This document shows positions 1-10,572 of a DNA stretch of 64,000 nucleotides, one piece after another. Origin of the DNA: Pomphorhynchus laevis (Eukaryota > Acanthocephala > Palaeacanthocephala > Echinorhynchida > Pomphorhynchidae). Location of the stretch: the NCBI GenBank assembly GCA_012934845.2, contig WNNJ02002088.1, positions 62,001 to 126,000 on the forward strand. Reading direction: 5' to 3'. Numbering within the stretch: position 1 is the first letter of the stretch; each line of letters opens with the position of its first letter. The notes beneath the pieces were generated by a model that was given only the letters and a program-made list of their open reading frames with translations, did not search any database and had not been told where the DNA came from. A program made the position numbers and the translations under genes.

Positions 1-172
1 CCCGGCACTGATGAGTCAAAACGATGACGAAACCGTTCTAGTTATCGGTTTGTCATCGATTCTTTTGTGGCTGCCAAACTGATTATAAACTACTTCCCAC
101 GGAATCCTCACATCTCTCATAAAAATAAATGTCATTTCCTTTATTAATATTTTTATATTGTATTAAAAACGT
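1..172 (+). repeat. Arm of palindromic hammerhead family (family 3), left edge of window
   Basis: This stretch matches the right arms of the repeats at 29.95, 39.0 and 54.66 kb: a CTGATGAGTC box, then GACGAAAC, then a conserved tail reading close to ACGGAATcCTCAC. It directly abuts the satellite array that begins near 173. The left part of the element lies outside the window. Confidence 0.75.
4..54 (+). ncRNA. Canonical-order hammerhead ribozyme-like motif
   Basis: Stem I GGCA (4-7) pairs with TGTC (51-54), with one G-U pair. CTGATGA is at 8-14. Stem II is GTCA (15-18) with TGAC (25-28). GAA is at 29-31. Stem III is ACCG (32-35) with CGGT (46-49). The residue at the cleavage position is T50, an allowed H. 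All core boxes are in the usual order, but stem I is only 4 bp, so activity is uncertain. Confidence 0.6.
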
Positions 173-3100
173 CTTGTTGGTAGTCGGTTGAATTTCATTT
201 TGTTGAGATATTTTCGAACCTCTTCGACTAACTTGTATTTTAGCTGGCTACATAATAGCTTCAGCTATCAGGTAGCATTACGGCAGAAAGCATGTTGTCC
301 AGACCACTCCACAGAGCGGGACTCATCAGTAGACGTCCCTGTATCATCGTTGTATCATCCCTCAGCATGCACTATATTGACGATAAACATGGTGGTCCTC
401 CATCAGATTGAAATGAGTCATTGAAATCGTCTTGTTGGTAGTCAGTTGAATTTCATTTTGTTGAGATATTTCCGGACCTCTTCGACTAACTTGTATTTTA
501 GCTGGCTACATAATAGCTTCAGCTATCAGGTCGCATTACGACAGAAAGCATGCTGTCCAGACAACTTCACAGAGCGGGACTCATCAGTGGACGTCTCTGT
601 ATCATCGTTGTTTCGTCCCTCAGCATGCACTATATTGACGATAAACATGGTGGTATTTCATCAGATTGAAATGATGCATTAAAATCGTCTTGTTGGTAGT
701 CAGTTGAATTTCATTTTGTTGAGATATTTCCAGACCTCTTCGACTAACTTGTATTTTAGCTGGCTACATAATAGCTTCAGCTATAAGGTCGCATTACGAC
801 AGAAAGCATGCTATCCAGACAACTCCACAGGGCGGGACTCATCAGTGGACGTCTCTGTATCATCTTTGTTACGTCCCTCAGCATGCACTATATTGACGAT
901 ACACATGGTGGTCCTCCATCAGATTGAAATGATTCATTGAAATCGTCTTGTTGGAAGTCAGTTGAATTTCATTTTGTTGAGATATTTCCGGACCTCTTCG
1001 ACTAACTTGTATTTTAGCTGGCTACATAATAGCTTCAGCTATCAGGTCACATTACGACATAAAGCATGCTGTCCAGACAACTACACAAGGCGGGACTCAT
1101 CAGTGGACGTATCTGTATCATCTTTGTTTCGTCCCTCAGCATGCACTATATTGACTATACACATAGTGGTCCTCCATCAGATTGAAATGAGTCATTGAAA
1201 TCGTCTTGTTGGTAGTCAGTTGAATTTCATTTTGTTGAGATATTTCCGGACCTCTTCTATTAACTTGTATTTTAGCTGGCTACACAATAGCTTCAGCTAT
1301 CAGGTCGAATTACGACAGAAAGCATGCTGTCCAGACAACTTCACAGAGCGGGACTCATCAGTGGAAGTCTCTGTATCATCGTTGTTTCGTCCCTCAGCAT
1401 GCACTATATTGACGATAAACATGGTGGTATTTCATCAGATTGAAATGATGCATTAAAATCGTTTTGTTGGTAGTCAGTTGAATTTCATTTTGTTGAGATA
1501 TTTCCAGACCTCTTCGACTAACTTGTATTTTAGCTGGCTACATAATAGCTTCAGCTATAAGGTCGCATTACGACAGAAAGCATGCTATCCAGACAACTCC
1601 ACAGGGCGGGACTCATCAGTGGACGTCTCTGTATCATCGTTGTTTCGTCCCTCAGCATGCACTATATTGACGATACACATGGTGGTCCTCCATCAGATTG
1701 AAATGATTCATTGAAATCGTCTTGTTGGTAGTCAGTTGAATTTCATTTTGTTGAGATATTTCCGGACCTCTTCGACTAACTTGTATTTTAGCTGGCTACA
1801 TAATAGCTTCAGCTATCAGGTCGCATTACGACATAAAGCATGCTGTCCAGACAACTCAACAAGGCGAGACTCATCAGTGGACGTCTCTGTATCATCTTTG
1901 TTTCGTCCCTCAGTATGCACTATATTGACGATACACATAGTGGTCCTCCATCAGATTGAAATGAGTCATTGAAATCGTCTTGTTGGTAGTCAGTTGAATT
2001 TCATTTTGTTGAGATATTTCCGGACCTCTTCTACTAACTTGTATTTTAGCTGGCTACACAATAGCTTCAGCTATCAGGTCGAATTACGACAGAAAGCATT
2101 CTGTCCAGACAACTTCACAGAGCGGGACTCATCAGTGGACGTCTCTGTATCATCGTTGTTTCGTCCCTTAGCATTCACTATATTGACGATACACATGGTG
2201 GTCCTCCATCAGATTGAAATGAGTCATTGAAATCGTCTTGTTGGTAGTCAGTTGAATTTCATTTTGTTGAGATATTTCCGGACCTCTTCGACTAACTTGT
2301 ATTTTAGCTGGCTACATAAAAGCTTCAGCTATCAGGTCGCATTACGACAGAAAGCATGCTATCCAGACAACTCCACAGAGCGGGACTCATCAGTGGACGT
2401 CTCTGTATCATCATTGTTTCGTCCCTTAGCATTCACTATATTGACGATACACATGGTGGTCCTCCATCAGATTGAAATGAGTCATTGAAATCGTCTTGTT
2501 GGTAGTCAGTTGAATTTCATTTTGTTGAGATATTTCCGGACCTCTTCGACTAACTTGTATTTTAGCTGGCTACATAATAGCTTCAGCTATCAGGTCGCAT
2601 TACGACATAAAGCATGCTGTCCAAACAACTCCACAAGGCGGGACTCATCAGTGGACGTATCTGTATCATCTTTGTTTCGTCCCTCAGCATGCACTATATT
2701 GACGATACACATGGTGGTCCTCCATCAGATTGAAATGATTTATTGAAATCGTCTTGTTGGTAGTCGGTTGAATTTCATTTTGTTGAGATATTTTCGAACC
2801 TCTTCGACTAACTTGTATTTTAGCTGGCTACATAATAGCTTCAGCTACCAGGTCGCGTTACGACATAAAACATTCTGTCCGGACAACTTCACAAGGCGGG
2901 ACTCATCAGTGGAAGTCTCTGTATCATCTTTGTTTCGTCTCTCAGCATGCACTATATTGACGATACACATGGTGGTCCTCCATCAGATTGAAATGAGTCA
3001 TTGAAATCGTCTTGTTGGTAGTCAGTTGAATTTCATTTTGTTGAGATATTTTCGAACCTCTTCGACTAACTTGTATTTTAGCTGGCTACATAATAGCTTC

Positions 3101-5558
3101 AGCTATCAGGTCGCGTTACGACATAAAGCATGCTGTTCAGACAACTCCACAAGGCGGGACTCATCAGTGGACGTCTCTGTATCATCTTTGTTTCGTCTCT
3201 CAGCATGCACTATATTGACGATACACATGGTGGTCCTCCATCAGATTGAAATGAGTCATTGAAATCGTCTTGTTGGTAGTCAGTTGAATTTCATTTTGTT
3301 GAGATATTTCCGGACCTTTTCGATTAACTTGTATTTTAGCTGGCTACATAATAGCTTCAGCTATCAGGTCGCATTACGACAGAAAGCACGCTGTCCAGAC
3401 AACTTCACAGAGCGGGACTCATCAGTGAACGTCTCTGTATCATCGTTGTATCGTCCCTTAGCATTCACTATATTGACGATACACATGGTGGTCCTCCATC
3501 AGATTGAAATGAGTCATTGAAATCGTCTTGTTGGTAGTCAGTTGAATTTCATTTTGTTGAGATATTTCCGGACCTCTTCGACTAACTTGTATTTTAGCTG
3601 GCTACATAATAGCTTCAGCTATAATGTCGCATTACGACAGAAAGCATGCTGTCCAGACAACTTCACAGAGCGGAACTCATCAGTGGACGTCTCTGTATCA
3701 TCGTTGTTTCGTCCCTTAGCATTCACTATATTGACGATACACATGGTGGTCCTCCATCAGATTGAAATGAGTCATTGAAATCGTCTTGTTGGTAGTCAGT
3801 TGAATTTCATTTTGTTGAGATATTTCCGGACCTCTTCGACTAACTTGTATTTTAGCTGGCTACATAATATCTTCAGCTATCAGGTCGCATTACGACATAA
3901 AGCATGCTGTCCAGACAACTCCACAGAGCGGGACTCATCAGTGGACGTCTCTGTATCATCGTTGTTTCGTTTTTTAGCATTCACTATATTGACGATACAC
4001 ATGGTGGTCCTCCATCAGATTGAAATGAGTCATTGAAATCGTCTTGTTGGTAGTCAGTTGAATTTCATTTTGTTGAGATTTTTTTGGACCTCTTCGACTA
4101 ACTTGTATTTTAGCTGGCTACATAAAAGCTTCAGCTATCAGGTCGCATTTCGACAGAAAGCATGCTATCCAGACAACTCCACAGAGCGGGACTCATCAGT
4201 GGACGTCTCTGTATCATCGTTGTTTCGTCCCTCAGCATGCACTATATTGACGATAAACATGGTGTTCTTCCATCAAATTGAAATGATGCATTGAAATCGT
4301 CTTGTTGGTAGTCGGTTGAATTTCATTTTGTTGAGATATTTCCGGACCTCTTCGACTAACTTGTATTTTAGCTGGCTACATAATAGCTTCAGCTATAATG
4401 TCGCATTACGACCGAAAGCATGCTATCCAGACAACTTCACAGAGCGGAACTCATCAGTGGACGTCTCTGTATCATCGTTGTTTCGTCCCTTAGCATTCAC
4501 TATATTGACGATACACATGGTGGTCCTCCATCAGATTGAAATGAGTCATTGAAATCGTCTTGTTGGTAGTCAGTTGAATTTCATTTTGTTGAGATATTTC
4601 CGGACCTCTTCGACTAACTTGTATTTTAGCTGGCTACATAATATCTTCAGCTATCAGGTCGCATTACGACATAAAGCATGCTGTCCAGACAACTCCACAG
4701 AGCGGGACTCATCAGTGGACGTCTCTGTATCATCGTTGTTTCGTCCTTTAGCATTCACTATATTGACGATACACATGGTGGTCCTCCATCAGATTGAAAT
4801 GAGTCATTGAAATCGTCTTGTTGGTAGTCAGTTGAATTTCATTTTGTTGAGATATTTCCAGACCTCTTCGACTAACTTGTATTTTAGCTGGCTACATAAT
4901 AGCTTCAGCTATAAGGTCGCATTACGACAGAAAGCATGCTATCCAGACAACTCCACAGGGCGGGACTCATCAGTGGACGTCTCTGTATCATCTTTGTTAC
5001 GTCCCTCAGCATGCACTATATTGACGATACACATGGTGGTCCTCCATCAGATTGAAATGATTCATTGAAATCGTCTTGTTGGAAGTCAGTTGAATTTCAT
5101 TTTGTTGAGATATTTCCGGACCTCTTCGACTAACTTGTATTTTAGCTGGCTACATAATAGCTTCAGCTATCAGGTCACATTACGACATAAAGCATGCTGT
5201 CCAGACAACTACACAAGGCGGGACTCATCAGTGGACGTATCTGTATCATCTTTGTTTCGTCCCTCAGCATGCACTATATTGACTATACACATGGTGGTCC
5301 TCCATCAGATTGAAATAAGTCATTGAAATCGTCTTGTTGGTAGTCGGTTGAATTTCATTTTGTTGAGATATTTCCAGACCTCTTCGACTAACTTGTATTT
5401 TAGCTGGCTACATAATAGCTTCAGCTATAAGGTCGCATTACGACAGAAAGCATGGTGTCCAGACAACTCCACAGGGCGGGAATCATCAGTGAACGTCCCT
5501 GTATCATCGTTGTTTTGTCCCTCAGCATGCACTATATTGACGATAAAATTATATTGAC
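173..5558. repeat. 258-bp satellite array, 21 units
   Basis: The array has a strict 258-bp period, with units starting at 188, 446, 704 and so on to 5348; the last is truncated at the 3' end. Because 258 is divisible by 3, a 78-codon open frame (TTG start, TGA stop) recurs in the same frame in every full unit. The changes between units are largely amino-acid changing, so I read the frame as incidental. There is higher-order structure: units 2-3-4 resemble 5-6-7, and 14-15 resemble 17-18 (774-bp trimer period). Units 3-4 (704-1198) are nearly repeated as 19-20 (4832-5326). The minus strand of each unit holds the hammerhead-like motif listed separately. Confidence 0.97.
555..619 (-). ncRNA. Re-ordered hammerhead-like motif in the satellite unit (example: unit 2)
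   Basis: On the minus strand, in transcript order: GGGAC-GAA-ACAAC (plus 607-619), ACAGAG, GTCCA-CTGATGA-GTCCC (576-592), CTCTGT, GTTGT-C-TGGAC (555-565). Helix II is GGGAC with GTCCC, helix III is ACAAC with GTTGT, and helix I is GTCCA with TGGAC. All are perfect 5-bp helices with G10.1-C11.1, A15.1-U16.1 and C17 as a hammerhead needs. ACAGAG with CTCTGT extends stem III. The order of the pieces is not that of a known hammerhead type. About a third of the units keep every box (units 2, 5, 6, 8, 14, 16, 17 by eye). Self-cleavage is inferred, not shown. Confidence 0.6.
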
Positions 5559-6032
5559 GATATATTTTTATATTCGTTTGTTTAAATTATTTTAAATTTT
5601 TTAATTACAATACGAAAGTCTTATTTTTGACAATTGCAATTTAAACAAAACATTTAAATAATAACAAAACATTCGATAATTAAATGGCAATTGAAATTGC
5701 AATCTTGTCATGTTATGACCAGACACCCTGATCGGTTAGCTTTTTAATATAACATTTAATATGACACTCTTACTTTTCCAATGTTATTTAGCATAATATT
5801 TTTAAGCTCTTTAAGTTTAGCGGTTTGTGATTTTTCGGATAGAACCGACAGTTTTGAATATCGATGAATACGTGATAAAATGTTTTCTCATTAATAAACA
5901 CATTTTGAATCAAATTGGCCAACTTCATCAAAATGCTTTAAAGTATCATTATTTGTACCATTTTGTTGCTCAAAAAGTAAAATCCATTTAAGTTTTTTTT
6001 TCATTTGGATAATTTTTTTTGTCACATTGTAG
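5559..6032. other. Spacer between satellite and septin
   Basis: AT-rich spacer with no gene or clear repeat. It ends in a T-rich tract and TAG immediately before the septin ATG, which looks like a 3' splice site (see findings). Confidence 0.5.
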
Positions 6033-7163
6033 ATGTCAAAACATCAGCTTGGTTCCGTGGATACATTTGTAGGCTTTGCTAATCTTCCAAACCAAGTGCA
6101 TAGGAAAATTGCCAAGAAAGGATTCGAATTCACATTGATGGTTGTTGGTCCATGTGGCCTAGGAAAATCGACACTAATAAATAGCCTTTTTTTAACTGAT
6201 CTTTACCCGAATCGAAAGATAGCAATGGCGAGTGAAATGCTGCATCAACAAACCGTTAGAATTCAAGCTAGTACAGTTGAAATCGAGGAAGGTGGAGTTA
6301 AAGTAAAACTTACTCTGGTAGACACGCCCGGTTACAATGATTCACTTAACGTTACCAATTGTTATCAGCCAATTCTAGAATATATTGATACGCAATTCGA
6401 AAAATATTTGAAAGATGAAAGCGGCCTGAACAGAAAAAACATTAGCGACAATCGCGTACACTGTGTGTTTTTCTTCATATCCCCATTTGGCCATGGTTTG
6501 CGGGCAATAGATATTGAATGCCTGCAGGCATTGCAAACTCGAGTTAATATTGTACCGATTATAGGACGGGCAGATGCCCTTACTACTTCTGAATTGGCTA
6601 ATCTGAAGGCACTAGTGCTCAAACAGCTGGCTGATAACAAGATAAAAATTTATGAAATACCTGCTCTCGACAACGACCCAGTCTTCAATAAAGATGATAA
6701 CAAACAAACGAAAAGCAATGCAATTGGTGATAACGAGCAACTGATCGATGACGATGCGGAATTCTTCGAACAGAACCGTCGTCTCCGTAAAACGGTTCCT
6801 TTCGCGGTCTGTGGAAGCAGAGAATATTTCGAGTTAAAATCAAGCAATGGACGTCGGGTGCGCGGTCGCATGTATCAGTGGGGTATGGTTGATATAGAGA
6901 ATAGTGAGCATTGCGACTTTGTGCTGCTACGTGCAATGTTAACAACTCACATGCAAGACTTACAGGAAATCACCCATGAAGTGCACTACGAACAGTACAG
7001 ATCAGAGAAACTTAACATTAAGAATGACCAGGATCAAATTCTAAAAGAGAAAGAAGCTGAGCTTAAAGCAGTCCAAGAAATGCTTGCCAAAATGAAAGCG
7101 GAAATGATTGAATCAGGATGCAGTGTAACGAATGAAGCCGGTAATAAAAATGTTCTTGCATAG
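6033..7163 (+). CDS. Septin, SEPT2 group, single exon
   Basis: A 376-residue GTP-binding cytoskeletal protein; septins form hetero-oligomers and filaments at the cell cortex and cleavage furrow. The N-terminus has [12 protein letters not shown] and [12 protein letters not shown], typical of the SEPT2 group. G1 reads GPCGLGKST (39-47) where relatives have GESGLGKST. TVEIEE at 81-86 holds the SEPT2-group threonine. G3 is DTPGYND (97-103). G4 reads GRAD (178-181) where AKAD is usual, so the lysine is replaced by arginine. An acidic insert of about 30 residues follows near 213-245. The septin unique element ([20 protein letters not shown], then THMQDLQE) is intact, and a heptad-like coiled coil spans about 325-360. 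The length is normal for the group. There is no intron in the coding part, so it may be an old retrogene or a gene that lost its introns. The ATG follows TTTTTTTTGTCACATTGTAG directly. Confidence 0.95.
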   Translation: MSKHQLGSVDTFVGFANLPNQVHRKIAKKGFEFTLMVVGPCGLGKSTLINSLFLTDLYPNRKIAMASEMLHQQTVRIQASTVEIEEGGVKVKLTLVDTPGYNDSLNVTNCYQPILEYIDTQFEKYLKDESGLNRKNISDNRVHCVFFFISPFGHGLRAIDIECLQALQTRVNIVPIIGRADALTTSELANLKALVLKQLADNKIKIYEIPALDNDPVFNKDDNKQTKSNAIGDNEQLIDDDAEFFEQNRRLRKTVPFAVCGSREYFELKSSNGRRVRGRMYQWGMVDIENSEHCDFVLLRAMLTTHMQDLQEITHEVHYEQYRSEKLNIKNDQDQILKEKEAELKAVQEMLAKMKAEMIESGCSVTNEAGNKNVLA

Positions 7164-7469
7164 ATTAGATAATGTGTTTGACAAACGACAATGAACGATT
7201 AATCATTCCATTTAATGACCTTTTGTTTTATGTTTAAACTTGTTTTCAATGCATTATTGTTCATTGACATATCTGCTTTTTAATCAAAAAGCTGTATCTT
7301 CTAAGATTTATTTATTTAAAATTTAAGTTTATTTATATCGGAACAAACTTTATACTAAAGATAAAGTTTAATTCTATCGCAGATATTCATAATCTCAGTA
7401 TCACGACTTTGTTCTAAATATTTTTCTAATGGTTGGTAAAATAACCCCATTAAGAAGTGAGAATTTGTT

Positions 7470-8029
7470 TGTCTCGTGTCATATCTTATTTACTATCCAG
7501 CAAGCTGGATAACTTATTTTATGTAATTTTGGATTCCAATATAATATAGGTATAGTTTTATTATCTAATTCAACTTTTATACCCTTTTTATCCATTATAG
7601 AACAGTGACTTGTAATAATTGTTTCTAAACTCAACTCACTACGTTCCATATGTTGGATTTACATTTAAATCACTAGAATTAACCTCTTTCACTAGCATAT
7701 CATAATAAAGCTTTTTGCATATGAAGACAAAGTTATTACTAGCTTTACCAATAGTTGTTATTATATAGTTATCCTTTAATTTAGTAAGTTCTTTATACAT
7801 ATCTTTATTAATTTGATCTTTTCTTTTATAATTGTTTGTTATTTTCATTTTATTTTTAATTTTATCAAATATATAATCTTTCCAATTAAATTAAATTACT
7901 TAAATTAAATTACTTAAATTATTCTAAATCTTTCTCTAATTAATGGGGTGGTAACAAATATCAATTGGTTAGTGAGGATGTGTCTCGTGTCAAATCTTAT
8001 TTACTACACAGCAAGCTGAATAACTTATT
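7470..8029. repeat. PLE fragment bounded by 49-bp direct repeats
   Basis: 7470-7518 and 7981-8029 are direct copies with 4 mismatches by eye, starting TGTCTCGTGTC and ending TAACTTATT. The left copy ends exactly where PLE-related sequence begins (7519). This could be a long target duplication or a remnant of a flanking repeat. Confidence 0.65.
7519..7886 (-). mobile_element. Antisense fragment of the Naiad-like PLE (N-terminal RT region)
   Basis: The minus strand matches the region around 33480-33845 at DNA level and encodes [20 protein letters not shown] and neighbouring residues of the PLE reverse transcriptase N-terminal part. It is a short broken piece. Confidence 0.85.
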
Positions 8030-9124
8030 ATTACCTAGCAAGGTAAAATTTCATAAGACATAATTTAAATCAGACATATTTAATTTTAAAATATTTAAGT
8101 TATATTAGTATTACGAACGTTCATGGACCTTAGATGAAACTAACAAAATCTCGGTTACCAAGCTACATAATTTAAATCAGACATATTCTGATAATTATGT
8201 TTTTAATAAATAATTATTACTTAACTTTTTAGCAATCATTTTCAGTTCATAATTTATAATTGATTACTAAGTTTACAAATATCTCATATGAATATTGTTA
8301 TTTTCTGTTTTGCGATCTGTTTAGTTTCGACTATGGAGCTATGTTTTGGAAGGTTAAAAATAAAACTATCGCTTGTAAATGTGAAGCATCGTCTTGTAAA
8401 TATAAAAATATTGTTTGATGCTAGACATTTGAATGTTTATGACATTGTAGACGATGCATAACTGTAATTTATTATGTAATAATTTCTTGAATTTAAATAA
8501 CATGTTTGTTTCTTTAAAAAATTGAAGAAAATCATCAACTTAAATAAATAGGGTTTTTATTAAATTTAACAGATTTAATAAAATGTATGGATTAATTTAA
8601 ATAATGAAATTGTAATTAGATAGTTTTCATTCGAAAAGGCTAAAATTCCATTTCTGCTTAGAATTGCAGATTTTTTATATTGCATCGTCAATTCATATTT
8701 TGCTTAAATTGATGCTTTCAATCATCTAGTGGTGAATTTATTTTGAACTTTACTACATTTTGCTATATCTTTCATTGTATCTATTTTAATATTTAAAAAA
8801 TACCAAAATGCATATCGTTAAATTAGAATGAGCAAGTCTTCCCTAATTGTCGCACGTTTTAGATCATTAAATTAACTTTTAAATGATTCAATAAATCATT
8901 AGTTTATTTTTCCGAGCAAAATTATTATTTTTCTCGGAGAAAAAGCCAACTAATGATTAAATTCTCTCTGAAAGCAATTTTAAAATATTCAATAAATATT
9001 TCTCAGTTATGACGTTTCGGCAAGTAAAGTTAAGTGTATCACTGTAAACAATACATAATTAATTATTATTTCGATGATTTGAATTTTTCAATCTGACTGT
9101 CAAATTTTATACTGGATATTTTCT

Positions 9125-9320
9125 ATACATCCATATGTTGGGCTAAAACCTGATAGCATAGCAGTTCCTCCTGATGACCACCAATCTTTATTTCAAAGCA
9201 TAGTATACAAAAAAATTATATATATATTATTTATATATAATTATTTATTATTTATTATTTAGCATTATTTTTAAGTTATTAATAGTATAAAACACGTAGA
9301 CTTAGTTAGCTGATCTAAAT
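9125..9320 (+). mobile_element. Partial PLE pseudo-LTR
   Basis: Contains the pLTR signatures AACCTGATAGCATAGCAG, CCTGATGACC and, near the right end, CGTAGACTTAGTTAGCTGAT, matching copies at 34.95-35.66 kb. The left half is missing. Confidence 0.75.
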
Positions 9321-9820
9321 TATTTAATATTTCTAATTTGTATAGAAAAACATAATCTTCTAATTATTAATTATTTATTTTTTTTGTTTGGTTACTGATT
9401 CTACTAATTCTTTGGTAATTATTTTGTTAAAAGTTGGAATTGCGTTGGTGCCAAACTAAACGATTTTGTGCTTAATAATTAGTAGCACCAAAATTCTACT
9501 CTGTCAAAATATCAAGTATTTGGCAATGCATTTTTAAAGCTTTCCAGTAACGAAGAATGGTTTTGTTATTTTGAATTAATCACTCTCATATACATAAGAG
9601 TGATTTATATAAATAGGAAATTTTTGCTAATTATTTATTTTATCGATTAATTAATGAAATATTACTGTTACAAAAATAAATATTGTCTTCAATTAAATTA
9701 CTTTTATCAAATGTGATTCGGGATTTTAAATTTTGAAAATTCGTTTTATCTATTCAAGATACTGGAATCAAATTTTGAAGTTTATAATTTTTAGATTGTA
9801 AATTTTCGATATAATTAAAA

Positions 9821-10084
9821 ATGGGTTGTGATGGTGGTACAATTCCAAAGCGAGATGAACTTGTAAGAACGAAAAAGAAAAATCCTCCAAGAGATCGATC
9901 TGCTGACAGGTCCGCCATATGGAGAAATTGTGCAGTATCCCAACTTCCTTTGAGAGCTCCAGTTGTTGGCTGTCGTCGCGGGCGACTCTATAACAAAGAC
10001 GAATTGATTAAGGCTATTTTAGAGAAGCGTGCTCCACGTCATATTAAGAAATTGAAACGAGATACCAGAGATATAGGCATTAAA
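9821..10084 (+). CDS. RTF2: RTF2 (replication termination factor 2), first exon
   Basis: Encodes MGCDGGTIPKRDELV at the start, the signature N-terminus of RTF2, then the first C2HC2 RING-like half: NCAVSQLPLRAPVVGCRRG and GRLYNKDELIKAILEK. RTF2 is a nuclear factor that acts at stalled replication forks and is removed there by the proteasome. The open frame runs to a TAG at 10094. I end the exon at the GT of AAA|GTAGTT (10085), after RDIGIK, where the match to relatives fades. A second possible donor lies 3 nt further. A TTTTTAG acceptor-like site lies about 27 nt upstream of the ATG. Confidence 0.9.
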
Positions 10085-10288
10085 GTAGTTGCTTAGATTT
10101 TGAATGGGTTTGATGTCGAACATAATTGAAGGTGTCAAAGTTATTATATTTTAAGTTCATATATTCTAATACGAAATTTAATATAAACTAAAACTTTATT
10201 ATTTTGAATATTTCATACACGAGCCGCTATTCTTCACTGGTCGGTTTTGATATTATCCTCGTGTTGTTCTTTTTTAATCCTATCAGCA

Positions 10289-10362
10289 TCACTGTACACT
10301 ACAATCAGCGTGAAGGAACCTCATCAGCAGTGAGCCCACGCCTACATTTCGTGTTTCGGTCC
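10289..10362 (-). ncRNA. Re-ordered hammerhead-like motif, left arm
   Basis: Minus-strand copy of the motif at 10499-10572. Helix II here is GGACC with GGTTC, where a U-G pair replaces a C-G pair, so pairing is kept despite the base change. Confidence 0.55.
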
Positions 10363-10498
10363 TTTTACTGGTGGATTCGAATTGCGAATATTAGTTACCG
10401 CCCGCACCAAATATAAAACACATTAATTTTGTAATTTGGTAGATAAGCCAAATATAAACCAGCATTTCGGCGACAAGGAATCAGCAGAAGCAGTAAAA

Positions 10499-10572
10499 GG
10501 ACCGAAACACGAAATGTAGGCGTGGGCTCACTGCTGATGAGGTCCACCCACGCTGATTGTAGTGTACAGTGA
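10499..10572 (+). ncRNA. Re-ordered hammerhead-like motif, right arm
   Basis: Order: GGACC-GAA-ACAC (10499-10510), GCGTGGG, TCACTG-CTGATGA-GGTCC (10528-10545), CCCACGC, GTGT-A-CAGTGA (10562-10572). Helix II is GGACC/GGTCC, helix III is ACAC/GTGT extended by GCGTGGG/CCCACGC, and helix I is TCACTG/CAGTGA. The cleavage site would follow GTA. Same architecture as the satellite motif, but with different helix sequences. Confidence 0.6.

Larger units (their letters stand above)
7164..9820. other. Intergenic stretch with PLE debris
   Basis: AT-rich and without a host gene. It holds the antisense PLE piece at 7519-7886 with its flanking direct repeats, an imperfect inverted repeat at about 8901-8958 (arms sharing TTTTTCCGAG and CTCGGAGAAAAA), and a pLTR remnant at 9125-9320. 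Otherwise nothing recognised. Confidence 0.6.

Noticed and set aside
188-5557. A 78-residue frame repeated 21 times, as a gene or polyprotein
   Set aside because: It starts at TTG, ends in a stop in every unit, and differs mainly by amino-acid-changing substitutions. The period being a multiple of 3 explains the recurrence.
173-5558. CRISPR-like array
   Set aside because: The units are 258 bp and similar over their whole length, with no spacer/repeat division; the region is animal DNA.
6365-6945. Minus-strand frames under the septin
   Set aside because: Shadows of a clearly conserved coding region on the other strand.
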